A model generated the notes under the pieces. That model made no database searches, had not been told where the DNA came from, and saw nothing but the letters and a program-made list of their open reading frames with translations. Below, piece after piece: positions 25,261 through 34,559 of a DNA stretch of 60,848 nucleotides. A program made the position numbers and the translations under genes. Source of the stretch: Paenibacillus arenilitoris (lineage in GTDB: Bacteria > Bacillota > Bacilli > Paenibacillales > Paenibacillaceae); NCBI RefSeq assembly GCF_014705655.1, contig NZ_JACXIY010000044.1, positions 1-60,848 of the forward strand. The letters run 5' to 3'. Positions within the stretch are counted from its first letter, which is position 1; every line of letters starts with the position of its first letter.

Positions 25261-26082
25261 CTATCCTTTAATTCCGCTCGCGGCAATGCCGCCGATCAAA
25301 TATTTTTGGCCTATGAAGAAAATGATAAGCGGCACGACGGTCACTAAACTCGCGATAGCCATCAAGTTGTTCCATTCGGTCAAATAACTGTTCCGGAACA
25401 GATTAAGTCCCAGCGTAAGCGTATAATTTCGTTGGTCGTTTAAGAAAATAAGCGGCCCCATAAAATCAGTCCATGCATTCATCACTTGAAAAATAGCAAC
25501 CGTTACTAGAGCGGGAGCGACAATCGGCAGCATAATACGCCAATAGACCTGGAAAGTGCTGCATCCGTCGATAATCGCAGCCTCGTCAAGATCATAGGGA
25601 ATCGTCAAGAAATACTGCCGAAGCAGGAAAATATTGAAGGCCGCGCCGAAGAAGGAGGGCACGATCAAGCAGCGCAGCGTATCGATCCAGCCCAGCAATT
25701 TGAATTCCACATAAAGCGGAATGATCGTCACTTCATAAGGGATCATCATAGAAGCGAGCAGAATGGCGAACCAGACGTTTCTCCCTCTAAATACGAGACG
25801 CGCGAACCCGAAAGCGACAATGGAGGAGGAAATTACCGTCCCGATCGTCGTCAAGACGACAATCGTTACCGTATTTTCGAGAAATTGCTGAAACGGAGCA
25901 ATCGTCCAGGCCGACTTGTAATTTTGGAATAGGAACGGGTCAGGTATCCACTGGGGCGGGAATGCGAATATCGCTCCCGGTTCCTTAAGCGAGGTCGACA
26001 CCATCCAGATGAAAGGGATAATGAACACGAACGAGGAAATAATCAAGAAAGCATAGGTTACGCTTTTACCGAAGATATTCAT
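25261..26082 (-). CDS. carbohydrate ABC transporter permease (MalG type)
   Basis: A 273-residue inner-membrane permease with six hydrophobic helices. The cytoplasmic EAA loop reads DEAAIIDGCSTFQVYWRIMLP, the site that contacts the ATPase. The N-terminal FIIPFIWMVSTSLK is typical of MalG-type subunits. It is the last gene of a seven-gene unit, 10 bases after its MalF-type partner. No ATPase gene is nearby; importers of this kind usually share an MsmX-type ATPase encoded elsewhere. The ribosome binding site is GGGGG. Confidence 0.92.
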   Translation of the reverse strand: MNIFGKSVTYAFLIISSFVFIIPFIWMVSTSLKEPGAIFAFPPQWIPDPFLFQNYKSAWTIAPFQQFLENTVTIVVLTTIGTVISSSIVAFGFARLVFRGRNVWFAILLASMMIPYEVTIIPLYVEFKLLGWIDTLRCLIVPSFFGAAFNIFLLRQYFLTIPYDLDEAAIIDGCSTFQVYWRIMLPIVAPALVTVAIFQVMNAWTDFMGPLIFLNDQRNYTLTLGLNLFRNSYLTEWNNLMAIASLVTVVPLIIFFIGQKYLIGGIAASGIKG

Positions 26083-26092
26083 CCTAATCCCC

Positions 26093-26989
26093 CTAACCCT
26101 TTCTCTCGGTCTCGTAGTACACCCACGAGCTGGACGTTTTAAACACCAACAATGTCAAAACCGCAATAATGATGAATAGAATCCATGACAAAGCGGCGGC
26201 ATATCCCATTTGCAGATCCTGGAACGCCTTATTGTAAATATAAAGCGCATAGAAATAAGTGGAATTCAGCGGACCGCCATTGGTCATCACATAGCCTTGC
26301 GTAAAGGTTCGAAATGCGCCGATAACCCCCATGATCAAGTTAAAAAAAATCGAAGGCGTAATCATCGGTATGGTAATCGCCCGGAACTGCCTGAACTTCG
26401 TAGCGCCGTCTATGCTGGAAACGTCGTACAGCAGCTGCGGTATGTTTTGCAATCCGGCCAAAAAGATGACGATCCCCCCTCCGGAGCCCCACACGCTCAT
26501 CATAATTAAGGAAGTAAGCGCCCAATTCGGGTCTCCGAGCCAATCCGGACCTTGAATGCCGAGAAACGATAAAAAATAATTCAAAATCCCGAAGTCCGGC
26601 TGCAGCACCCACATCCACAAAACGGCCGCCGCAACCCCTGTAATGACGGAAGGCAAATAAAACAAAGTCCGAAAGATACCCATGCCCTTTAATTTCAGAT
26701 TGAGCAGTATCGCCAAAAGCAGAGACACAATCAGTCCCAAAGGAACCGAAACAACGGCATAAGTGAACGTTACCTTTAGCGATTTCCAAAATAACGGATC
26801 CAGCTTGAACATATCGATATAGTTTTTCAATCCGATAAAAACGGGCTTATCGAGCAAGCTCCACTTAAAGAAACTGATGATCAACGAAAAAAGTAACGGA
26901 CCGAGAGAAAAGGCCATAAATCCGATGATCCACAACCCGATAAAGCTGTAACCCTCGAACTGTCGAGTCATTTTGTTCATTCGTTTCAT
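26093..26989 (-). CDS. sugar ABC transporter permease (MalF type)
   Basis: A 298-residue membrane protein with six helices. The EAA-like loop reads LYDVSSIDGATKFRQFRAITIP; its first residues differ from the consensus (a Val-Ser-Ser in place of Glu-Ala-Ala) but the Asp-Gly and Pro positions are kept. It forms the pore with the MalG-type product 10 bases downstream and receives sugar from the binding protein encoded 31 bases upstream. Confidence 0.92.
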   Translation of the reverse strand: MKRMNKMTRQFEGYSFIGLWIIGFMAFSLGPLLFSLIISFFKWSLLDKPVFIGLKNYIDMFKLDPLFWKSLKVTFTYAVVSVPLGLIVSLLLAILLNLKLKGMGIFRTLFYLPSVITGVAAAVLWMWVLQPDFGILNYFLSFLGIQGPDWLGDPNWALTSLIMMSVWGSGGGIVIFLAGLQNIPQLLYDVSSIDGATKFRQFRAITIPMITPSIFFNLIMGVIGAFRTFTQGYVMTNGGPLNSTYFYALYIYNKAFQDLQMGYAAALSWILFIIIAVLTLLVFKTSSSWVYYETERKG

Positions 26990-27020
26990 CCAATCACCGC
27001 TTTATGTCAAATTATTTAAA

Positions 27021-28346
27021 TTATTTGCCGACCTGCAACGTCGTATTGATTTCTTTTACCGCATTATTCAAAGCCTCCTGCGCAGTCATCTTTCCTAATA
27101 TCGTCGCTTCCATGGCATAGACGAGCTTCTCGTCGATCTTGCTCCACTCCGGCGTGGCGTAATAGGAAGGCGTTACCGTTGCATACTTAATCATTTCAAG
27201 GAACGGTCTGAAATACGGATCCTCGGCCGTCTTCAAATCTTGAGCGATCGCCGGCATCTCCGGAAGGCCGAAGCCAAGCTTGACGAAATTCGTCTGTCCT
27301 TCCTTGCTGCCCATATATTGGGCGAATTTGAAAGCCGCATCCTTGTGCTTGGACGTTTTGGAAACGACGAATCCGCTCGTATGCAGAATACCGACAAGCT
27401 TACCGTTCTTACGGGGCATCATCGCGGTGCCGAAGCTGAAATTGCTCATCTTCCTATAATCGTTCAATGGCCATAATCCGCTTTCAAACATGGCCACCTT
27501 GCCCGTTTTGAACATCTCGGTTCCTCCGCCCATCGTGGTCGAAGCCGAAGGGGACGGCGATACTTTGTATTTATTGACCAGATCGGCATACCACTGAAGC
27601 GCTTCCGCCGTTTGCGGCGAATTCATAATACCGTCGACCGTTTTACCGTCTTCGCTGATGAACTTGCCTCCGTTGGTCCATACAAACTGCTGAAGCGTGT
27701 ACGTATTTTTGGCCTCGGTGACGAAGCCGTATACCCCGTCGCCAGTAAGCTTCTGCGCGGCGCTCAAAAAATCATCATACGTCCAATCGTCTTTCGGATA
27801 AGGAACGCCGGCTTTGTCGAATAACGTTTTGTTGTAAAATATCGCTCTGGTGGTTGGGATATTGGGAATGGAATAAAGAACGCCGTTCACCTTGGAAGCG
27901 TTAAATATCTCGGGGTAATATTGATCGGGGTCTATCTCGCCGCTTTGAATATAGGAGTCTAAGGGCTCGACGGCCCCTCGGGCCACAAGCTGGGGATAGT
28001 TCCACCATAAGAAGACGTCCGGAGCGTTGCCGGCGGCAAGCGACGTGAATATTTTCTGCTCGTAGCTATCCGGTACGGACTCCACCTGAACCTTAATGTT
28101 CGGATATTTAGCCTGGAAACCGTCCACGACAGCTTTATACGTTTCCAATGAACTGGCCGTATCCCACGTCGCGAATCGGATCGTTACCGGCGCATCTTCG
28201 GGGTCGGTTTTGGGGGCATCCGTTGCGGGGCTATTGTTGGATGCATCCGTATTGCCGGAAGTGTCGGCCGTCTGCGCTCCGCTGCATGCGGAGGCCGTCA
28301 GCACAACGATTACACTCATAGAAAGAGCCATCATTTTTTTCAACAT
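27021..28346 (-). CDS. extracellular solute-binding lipoprotein (family 1, sugar-binding)
   Basis: A 441-residue lipoprotein. The lipobox is ASAC with Cys21, followed by a low-complexity Asn/Ser/Thr/Pro linker (about 22-50) and a periplasmic-binding-protein fold beginning VTIRFATWD. NAPDVFLWWNYPQLV and the segment MGGGTEMFKTGKVAMFESGLW are typical of MalE-like family 1 binding proteins. The start has GAGGGGGA upstream. It lies 34 bases after the GH95-like gene and 31 bases before the permeases. It is the second binding protein in the same operon. Confidence 0.92.
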   Translation of the reverse strand: MLKKMMALSMSVIVVLTASACSGAQTADTSGNTDASNNSPATDAPKTDPEDAPVTIRFATWDTASSLETYKAVVDGFQAKYPNIKVQVESVPDSYEQKIFTSLAAGNAPDVFLWWNYPQLVARGAVEPLDSYIQSGEIDPDQYYPEIFNASKVNGVLYSIPNIPTTRAIFYNKTLFDKAGVPYPKDDWTYDDFLSAAQKLTGDGVYGFVTEAKNTYTLQQFVWTNGGKFISEDGKTVDGIMNSPQTAEALQWYADLVNKYKVSPSPSASTTMGGGTEMFKTGKVAMFESGLWPLNDYRKMSNFSFGTAMMPRKNGKLVGILHTSGFVVSKTSKHKDAAFKFAQYMGSKEGQTNFVKLGFGLPEMPAIAQDLKTAEDPYFRPFLEMIKYATVTPSYYATPEWSKIDEKLVYAMEATILGKMTAQEALNNAVKEINTTLQVGK

Positions 28347-28380
28347 CCGTTTTTCCCCCTCATCATGATTTTTAATTTGT

Positions 28381-30927
28381 TCATCCCTCTGCCTCGCTTT
28401 TCATCTCGACTAAGGTGAACGCCTCGCCTGCCGCGGTTTCAAATTCAAACCATGATCCGCTGCATATTTGCGATTCGCGGTCTCCCTGCTTCACGGACAC
28501 TTGCCGCTCCCCCCATGGGTTGCGCAGTCTGCAAATCCCTCCGAGCGTGGATACAATGCTTAACGTTGCGATTACGCCTTTGCGGATCGCGGACGTCACC
28601 TTAAAACCTCCATGACACCAGAGCGAAAATTCCGCGTCCCAGCCGCCGGGGACAGCCGGGAAGACGTTAATTACCGGCTCTTTGCCGGGAGCGCCAGGCC
28701 CACTTTGGCAGAGCGCAAGCTGCAGGCCGTGCGCCGCATTTCCGAGCCTCTGCGCGCTGATGGCGTTGACGCCCTCCCGTACCGTCAGCCGGTTGTCGTA
28801 ATAGTTGATTTTCCCCGTATCCGCATAGTAGCAATATTCACGATCGGCATTCACGCATTCGAGCTGGGCCAACACGGCTTGTTTAAAACCTTCGGCCTCG
28901 CCCATTCCGGCGAGCATTACGGCAACGGACGACATCTCGGTAGCAGCTCTGCCCCAGTCGCCTCCCAGCATTTCCTGCTGATAGGCCAAGGTGGCTTTGC
29001 CCGTCTTGAACCAATCGGGATTTTCGCTCGCGGTCTCAAGGGAGCAGAGAATGAAATCCCGCATCGGATCGGTAGCGATATCCTGCCTATCGTCAAGCAC
29101 CCGCCCGATCGCGCCGACCCATACGGGATCCTCATTTTCTTTCGTTCGGTAGATCGCCTCCGGATGATCGCTTCGCGGAAGCGGAGCCAGGTTGCGGTAA
29201 AACGCCTCCCACAGCGGACGCATGTCCTGATCCGCATCCAAGATACTGGCGGCCTTCAGCAGCACCGGAAAGATTCCGTGAAGCGCTGACATCACTTGAA
29301 TCGTATCCTTGCCTCCAATGTATTTCTCACCGCTAATGGTGTTGTGCATATGGTATTTGCCGTCATCCTCCATGCGTAAGTGCGGATAATGGCGAAGGAA
29401 TTCCGCCGCCCCTTTGATCATCGGGTATGCCCGATCCTTCAACCATGTCCGGTCTCTCGTGAATTCATAATAATTCCAATAGTGATAGGCGATGCCGGCG
29501 ATGTTCCAAAACATGTGGGTCGTGGACCCGAAGGGGCCCCAGCCCTTATCGGAATAGACCAGGCTTCCGTCCATCCATTCTTCGCGTCCCTTCCAGTTCC
29601 AGCGACTCTCATGCGGATGCTTGTTATGCGCATATTGCTTGAATAATTCAGATCGTTCCTCCCAAGGCTTGCGCAGCAAGTACAGTTCTCTCATCTCGGC
29701 GGCAATAGTTTCGGGCAGCTCCTCCACGCCGTTAAACCAAACGGTTTCGGGGATATAGATCCCCTTGCTCCCCCACTGCTGTTCCGCCGCTTTGGCGCAT
29801 GAATCGTACATGCCCGAATACATATCGAAATAAGGCTGCATCAATTCATAGTGACCTGTTGCCGGCACCGCATTGTAATACAACCTGAGATTGCTCCACC
29901 ACTGCATCGCTCCCCAGTGTCTGAAATCTCCGCGCGGGCTCAGCAGCATACCGCCGAAGTTGGGCGGATACTTTCCGCCCCGGGAGTTAGACGCCATGAG
30001 ATAGACATAATACGTATAATGCTTCTCCACTAATTCGGCGCTGCCATCCTCGCTGCTTAAGCGAATGTAGGATTTCTGCCAGAACTCGTTCCACCAAAGC
30101 TGATGCTCCTGCAGCAAGCGATCATAGCCTGCATTTCTTGCCGCCTCCAATTGCTTTACTGCCGAAGCGGCAACGTCCTCGTTTTCATCAAAGGCGGCGC
30201 TGCTCGCGACGAAGATTTCGAAGCTTCCCGTTTCCGGTTTGACGCATAGGCGCATTTCCGTTTCATTCGGCTGACCGAGAACTTTATTTACTCTAAAATC
30301 GGCGACCGGCGCCCTTCCGCCTAGCTCATCGTTCATCCGGATGACACCTTCGCGGCCGGATATACCGACCGCGACCGCCGAAGAACAGTAATAACTGCCT
30401 TCCCTGAATTCCTGTATTAAGATCATGACGTCCTTGTGCATGACGAGCTTGGAGACCGCCGTATGATTCTTCGTTGCCACTTCCGCCGGCCGAAGCATCT
30501 TCAGCTTGATGTTGATGCCTTGCGGGCTCTTCCTTCCATCCTCGACCTTGAAGGCAAATACATCGCTGTGGTCATAAGCAAATGCCTCGAGACCGACTCC
30601 GCTGCCGCGAATGGCGGCCGTCGCATCGTATAAGCTTAAATGCTGGCGTACCGATCCGTCCTGAAACGCGTCGTCTCCGTAATCCACAAAATCGATGTCG
30701 ACGAAACCGCAGGCGTAGGCGTAATCCAAATGCCTTTGATTGAAGCTGTTCGTGGATCGGTCATTCGCATACACATCGACGCGATTGACCTGCAATTTCA
30801 CGGCCGACGGCGATGTCCAAAGCAGGCTTCCCATCCTTCCGTTTCCGATCGGAAGTCCTCCTTCGCTTCGTTTGACCGTGTGCTCGTAATGCAAATCTCC
30901 GCGCGACACAAGCTCTCGATAATTCAT
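28381..30927 (-). CDS. GH95-like glycosidase (six-hairpin fold), divergent
   Basis: An 848-residue cytoplasmic protein. The N-terminus GGLPIGNGRMGSLLW matches the opening of GH95-type enzymes. The second half has the helical-barrel features of six-hairpin glycosidases: WWSNLRLYYNAVPATGHYEL, FGSTTHMFWNIAGIAYHYWNYYEFTRDRTWL, and HNTISGEKYIGG where the GH95 acid motif would be. The acid Glu of SPEN is replaced by the SGE sequence, so a Glu is still available. It is clearly divergent from the GH95 enzyme at 20225. The start is uncertain: the ATG at 30927 has a weak, distant TGGAG, while a GTG at 30939 is too close to it. It lies inside an operon between two transport systems, so it probably acts on what they import. 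Confidence 0.65.
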   Translation of the reverse strand: MNYRELVSRGDLHYEHTVKRSEGGLPIGNGRMGSLLWTSPSAVKLQVNRVDVYANDRSTNSFNQRHLDYAYACGFVDIDFVDYGDDAFQDGSVRQHLSLYDATAAIRGSGVGLEAFAYDHSDVFAFKVEDGRKSPQGINIKLKMLRPAEVATKNHTAVSKLVMHKDVMILIQEFREGSYYCSSAVAVGISGREGVIRMNDELGGRAPVADFRVNKVLGQPNETEMRLCVKPETGSFEIFVASSAAFDENEDVAASAVKQLEAARNAGYDRLLQEHQLWWNEFWQKSYIRLSSEDGSAELVEKHYTYYVYLMASNSRGGKYPPNFGGMLLSPRGDFRHWGAMQWWSNLRLYYNAVPATGHYELMQPYFDMYSGMYDSCAKAAEQQWGSKGIYIPETVWFNGVEELPETIAAEMRELYLLRKPWEERSELFKQYAHNKHPHESRWNWKGREEWMDGSLVYSDKGWGPFGSTTHMFWNIAGIAYHYWNYYEFTRDRTWLKDRAYPMIKGAAEFLRHYPHLRMEDDGKYHMHNTISGEKYIGGKDTIQVMSALHGIFPVLLKAASILDADQDMRPLWEAFYRNLAPLPRSDHPEAIYRTKENEDPVWVGAIGRVLDDRQDIATDPMRDFILCSLETASENPDWFKTGKATLAYQQEMLGGDWGRAATEMSSVAVMLAGMGEAEGFKQAVLAQLECVNADREYCYYADTGKINYYDNRLTVREGVNAISAQRLGNAAHGLQLALCQSGPGAPGKEPVINVFPAVPGGWDAEFSLWCHGGFKVTSAIRKGVIATLSIVSTLGGICRLRNPWGERQVSVKQGDRESQICSGSWFEFETAAGEAFTLVEMKSEAEG

Positions 30928-30969
30928 AAATGAAATCACGCTCCAGAATTCCCTTTTTTCAAATCATCG

Positions 30970-32469
30970 TTATTTCTTGTATTTGTTGTACAGCTCGGTA
31001 TATTCCTTGATAACGTCGGCGCCGCCCGACTGCTTCCATTTCTCAAGCTCTTTGCCCCAGCCCGCTTCGTCGATTACGCCCATGATGAACTTGATTTTCG
31101 CGTCGTCGATGATTTTCTCGTTCGTCGACAGCTTCTTCTTGCTTTCGACGCTGAGGATGAGTCCGTGCGATACGTCCGCAACGCCGTACTGCTTGATCTC
31201 TTCAAGCGTATCCGCAGCCTCTTTCGCTAGCGGCGTTCCGTTGTTGACAAGGTCCATGCGCATCGCAAGGTGTTGGACCGGCACGACTTCCTTGTTGTAT
31301 TTGGTTTCGTCTAAAATATTTTGAACCCCGTTCTCTTCCTTGTAATGAACCCCGTCAACGCCAAGCATGACCGTTTTCACCATCTTGTCGTCGGCCATCT
31401 TGTCAAAGAAGCTTAGAATCTTCTTCAAATCCTCTTCTGTCTTGACGCTCGACTTCGGGAACATATACATGCCCAGGAACCCGCTGCCTTTGGCAACCCG
31501 CTTCTCGCCGGTCGTCGATACAAGCGCCGGAATGATATGAACGTCCGCGCCCGGCAGCGTTTTGCCAAGGCCGACGAACGTTTCGCCGCGGTAAGCTTCA
31601 ACGATGTTCCCTCTGATGCCGATTTTTCCATTGGTCCAATCCTCCGATACTTTGGCGCCCGGCACAGTGGCAAAGTCCTGATTGAGAATCTTCTCGTCGT
31701 ACAGCTTTTTCATGAATTTCAAATAGTCCATATATTCGTTGGTCATGAAATCGGGGATGACCTCGTTATTGATATAACCCCATCCGTTCGGCGCGCCGAA
31801 CAGGATTGGAAATGTATACGTACTTAAATCTTTATTTTCGGTAATGCCCCACGTGTCCTGCTTCCCGTTTTTATCCGGATCGTTAGATGCAAACGCTTTC
31901 AGCACGTTGTAATAATCGTCCACGGTTTTAGGCGGTTCTTTGATCCCGGCATTGTCCAGCCAGTCCTTCCGGTAATACAGGACGACCCTTTCCGGATAAC
32001 GGCCCCGGTAAAGACCGTATATTTTACCATCGATCCGGGTATTGTTCAGCGTATCTTGATCTAATTTGCTCAGGTTCGGATAATCCTTCAAATAGGGCTC
32101 GACATCCCAGAAGAACCCGCTCTGCGCGGCGCTCACGATGACCGTATCCTGCGGTTTAACGACTAGCATCGCCTGCGGCAGGTCCCCTGATGCCATCGTC
32201 ACGTTCAATTTGTCCGTATAATTGGAATTCAGCACCCATGTGATATCGAGCTTCGTATTCGTCTGCTGTTCGATGTATTTCACAATGGGGTTGTCCGCTG
32301 TCGGGGGTTCCGCAGATTCAAATTGGCTCATCATTTGGATTCGAAGCGGCGCTGCCGAATCCGTACTAACTGTTTCGGACGGTTTATTGCTGCCTCCGGC
32401 GCATCCGGTCAATGCCGCGATAAGCAGCATCGATAGCGCCGGTACCATTCGCTTAAACTCTTTTCCCAT
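30970..32469 (-). CDS. extracellular solute-binding lipoprotein (LplA/YtcQ type)
   Basis: A 499-residue lipoprotein. The lipobox is LTGC with Cys23. The length near 500 residues and the calcium-loop-like DPDKNGKQDTWG (about 205-216) mark the LplA/YtcQ branch that serves complex oligosaccharides. The phrase VVLYYRKDWLDNAGIKEPP is characteristic. GGAGGT lies 9 bases before the ATG. It is 30 bases ahead of the GH95-like gene and 53 bases after its LplC-type permease, so it is third in the operon, after both permeases. Confidence 0.92.
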   Translation of the reverse strand: MGKEFKRMVPALSMLLIAALTGCAGGSNKPSETVSTDSAAPLRIQMMSQFESAEPPTADNPIVKYIEQQTNTKLDITWVLNSNYTDKLNVTMASGDLPQAMLVVKPQDTVIVSAAQSGFFWDVEPYLKDYPNLSKLDQDTLNNTRIDGKIYGLYRGRYPERVVLYYRKDWLDNAGIKEPPKTVDDYYNVLKAFASNDPDKNGKQDTWGITENKDLSTYTFPILFGAPNGWGYINNEVIPDFMTNEYMDYLKFMKKLYDEKILNQDFATVPGAKVSEDWTNGKIGIRGNIVEAYRGETFVGLGKTLPGADVHIIPALVSTTGEKRVAKGSGFLGMYMFPKSSVKTEEDLKKILSFFDKMADDKMVKTVMLGVDGVHYKEENGVQNILDETKYNKEVVPVQHLAMRMDLVNNGTPLAKEAADTLEEIKQYGVADVSHGLILSVESKKKLSTNEKIIDDAKIKFIMGVIDEAGWGKELEKWKQSGGADVIKEYTELYNKYKK

Positions 32470-32522
32470 GAACCTATGACCTCCATATTTTTATTGTATT
32501 TTTTTTCGGTCTCGAGCTTTCC

Positions 32523-33401
32523 CTATTCTTTCACGGACCCGAGCAGCACGCCTTTCGCAAAATGCTTTTGCAAGAAAGGATAGACGAGCAAGATCGGAAC
32601 AGTCGATACGACCGTCACGCCCATTTGGATCGTTTTACCCGGCGGAATCACCCCCTCGAAGTTGTTTGCGGAATCGCCTATGCCGGTTTGCGACAGAAGG
32701 ACGATTTGACGCAGCCATACCTGGATCGGAAACTTGCTGGAATCATTGATATAGAGAAGGGCGTTTAGAAATTGATTCCAATGCCCGACCGCATAAAACA
32801 ACGTTAATGTCGCAATCGCCGGCATCGACAGCGGAATCACGATCCGATACAAGATCTGCAGGTCGTTGCAGCCGTCGATCCGAGCCGAATCCTCCAGTTC
32901 ATCCGGCAGCTGGATAAAAAAGTTCTTCAATATAATCAGAAAGAATGCGCTGATGGCTCCGGGAAACAGCAGGGCGCCGAATGTGTCGAGCAGCCCCAGG
33001 CTTTTCACGACCAGATAGGTCGGAATCATTCCTCCGCTGAACAGCATGGAGAATATGACCATTAGCATGACCGGCTTTCGTACCCGCAGCCGTTTGTTGG
33101 CCAAAGGAAAAGCCATCAGCGAGGTAAGCGCGATGTTAATGGCCGTTCCCGCAACCGTGATGAATATGGTGACGAGTAACGAGTGCGGAATAGTATTTGT
33201 GCTGAAAATGTACCGGTAAGCCGCGAGCGAAAACGTCTTCGGGAAAATCACAAAGCTTTTCCGGAGCGCTTCCTCAGGAGCTTCGAACGAGCCGGTCACG
33301 TTGAGCAGAAAGGGAACGACCGTAATCAAGGCCATTAGAAACAAAAGAAAATAATTGGCGCTGTCGAACAGCTTGCTGCCCCATGATCTGTTCCTATCCA
33401 T
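32523..33401 (-). CDS. carbohydrate ABC transporter permease (LplC/YtcP type)
   Basis: A 292-residue permease with six helices. The EAA loop is ELEDSARIDGCNDLQILYRIVIPLS. The N-terminus with ITVVPFLLNVTGSF and the C-terminal PFLQKHFAKGVLLGSVKE are diagnostic of LplC-type subunits. It has AGAGGTG 5 bases before the ATG and lies 26 bases after the LplB-type gene. Confidence 0.93.
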   Translation of the reverse strand: MDRNRSWGSKLFDSANYFLLFLMALITVVPFLLNVTGSFEAPEEALRKSFVIFPKTFSLAAYRYIFSTNTIPHSLLVTIFITVAGTAINIALTSLMAFPLANKRLRVRKPVMLMVIFSMLFSGGMIPTYLVVKSLGLLDTFGALLFPGAISAFFLIILKNFFIQLPDELEDSARIDGCNDLQILYRIVIPLSMPAIATLTLFYAVGHWNQFLNALLYINDSSKFPIQVWLRQIVLLSQTGIGDSANNFEGVIPPGKTIQMGVTVVSTVPILLVYPFLQKHFAKGVLLGSVKE

Positions 33402-33427
33402 GTTTTCACCTCTTTTCTCGTCATTCT

Positions 33428-34405
33428 TTAGTAAATGCCTTCTTCCCCGAATTTTTTGGCCAGCCGGTTCGTGATCAATACCAGAAGGAGTCCGACCACC
33501 GACTTGAACATATCGACCGCCGTACTGAAGCCGAATTGGCCGCCCAGGATCCCCACCGTGTACACATAGGTGTCGAACACCTCCCCGACTTCGCGGTTCA
33601 GCGTATTAAGCATCAGATAGATTTGCTCGAAGCCGGAATCCAGAAACGAACCCAGCCGCAAAATCAGCAGGATGATTATCGTGCTTCGTATCGAAGGCAG
33701 CGTAATATGATAAAGCTGCCGCCAGCGGTTCGCTCCGTCCATTCGGGCCGCTTCATACAGCTGGGGATTGACGCCGGCCAGCGCCGCCATAAAAATAATC
33801 GTTCCCCATCCCGTTTCCTTCCAGATGATTTCCAAGGTGATCATCGGCCTAAACCAGCGTGCGCTGTCCAGAAAATGCACCTTCTGGAAACCAAGCGACT
33901 GCAAAATCTCATTGACGATACCGTTCTGAATCGAAAAGAAAAAATAGAAAAAGCTTACAACGATAACCCATGAAAGAAAATGCGGAACGTAAATTAGCGA
34001 AACGACGATCTTCTTATACACTTCATGCCGGACTTCATTCAGCATTAGCGCAATAATGATAGGCAACGGAAAGAATAGAAAAATGTTGTAAGCCGCCAGG
34101 ATCATCGTATTTCGCAGCAGCATCCAGAAATCGGGACTCGTGAACAACGCATGAAAATGAGCGAAGCCTACCCACTCGCTTTTTGCGATTCCGAGAAACG
34201 GCATATAATTCTGAAACGCAATGACCAGCCCCCACATCGGGGCATAACGGAAAATCAGAAAATAGAGCACGCCCGGCAATAGCATAAGATATAACCAGTA
34301 GTCCCTTCTAACTTCCTTCAGGATCTTGACCCATACCCCTTCCGACTTCCGGGTGACGATAAGATGATGATGATGATTAGACGCCGGATCTGGCAACGCT
34401 TTCAA
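33428..34405 (-). CDS. ABC transporter permease (LplB/YteP type)
   Basis: A 325-residue permease. Features include DYWLYLMLLPGVLYFLIFRYAPMWG, which is typical of LplB-type subunits, and the EAA loop LYEAARMDGANRWRQLYHITLPS. I start at the TTG at 34405 because GGGAGG (34413-34418) lies exactly 7 bases upstream. The frame is open a further 31 codons but those residues are unlike the family. A run of four His (about 10-14) lies in the N-terminal tail. It is the first gene of the seven-gene transport/hydrolase unit, and a candidate CcpA site overlaps its first codons. Confidence 0.9.
   Translation of the reverse strand: MKALPDPASNHHHHLIVTRKSEGVWVKILKEVRRDYWLYLMLLPGVLYFLIFRYAPMWGLVIAFQNYMPFLGIAKSEWVGFAHFHALFTSPDFWMLLRNTMILAAYNIFLFFPLPIIIALMLNEVRHEVYKKIVVSLIYVPHFLSWVIVVSFFYFFFSIQNGIVNEILQSLGFQKVHFLDSARWFRPMITLEIIWKETGWGTIIFMAALAGVNPQLYEAARMDGANRWRQLYHITLPSIRSTIIILLILRLGSFLDSGFEQIYLMLNTLNREVGEVFDTYVYTVGILGGQFGFSTAVDMFKSVVGLLLVLITNRLAKKFGEEGIY
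34391..34404 (-). promoter_or_regulatory. candidate catabolite-responsive element (cre) at operon start
   Basis: On the minus strand TGAAAGCGTTGCCA matches the CcpA cre consensus TGWAANCGNTNWCA at 13 of 14 positions, including the central CG. It overlaps the start codon of the first gene of the operon, a position where CcpA can act as a roadblock. Confidence 0.45.
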
Positions 34406-34559
34406 GAAGATACCTCCCATCACGTGTTTGTTACCGTTAAGGTACCGGAGCGGGGTTGCTTCTGTAAATAATCCGCCCGACTGTTCTCTTCTGATCATTC
34501 CGTGTCCCCTGTTTTCGCGGGTAATCTCCAGCGCAGTAACGAAATGATTATCCGGATTC

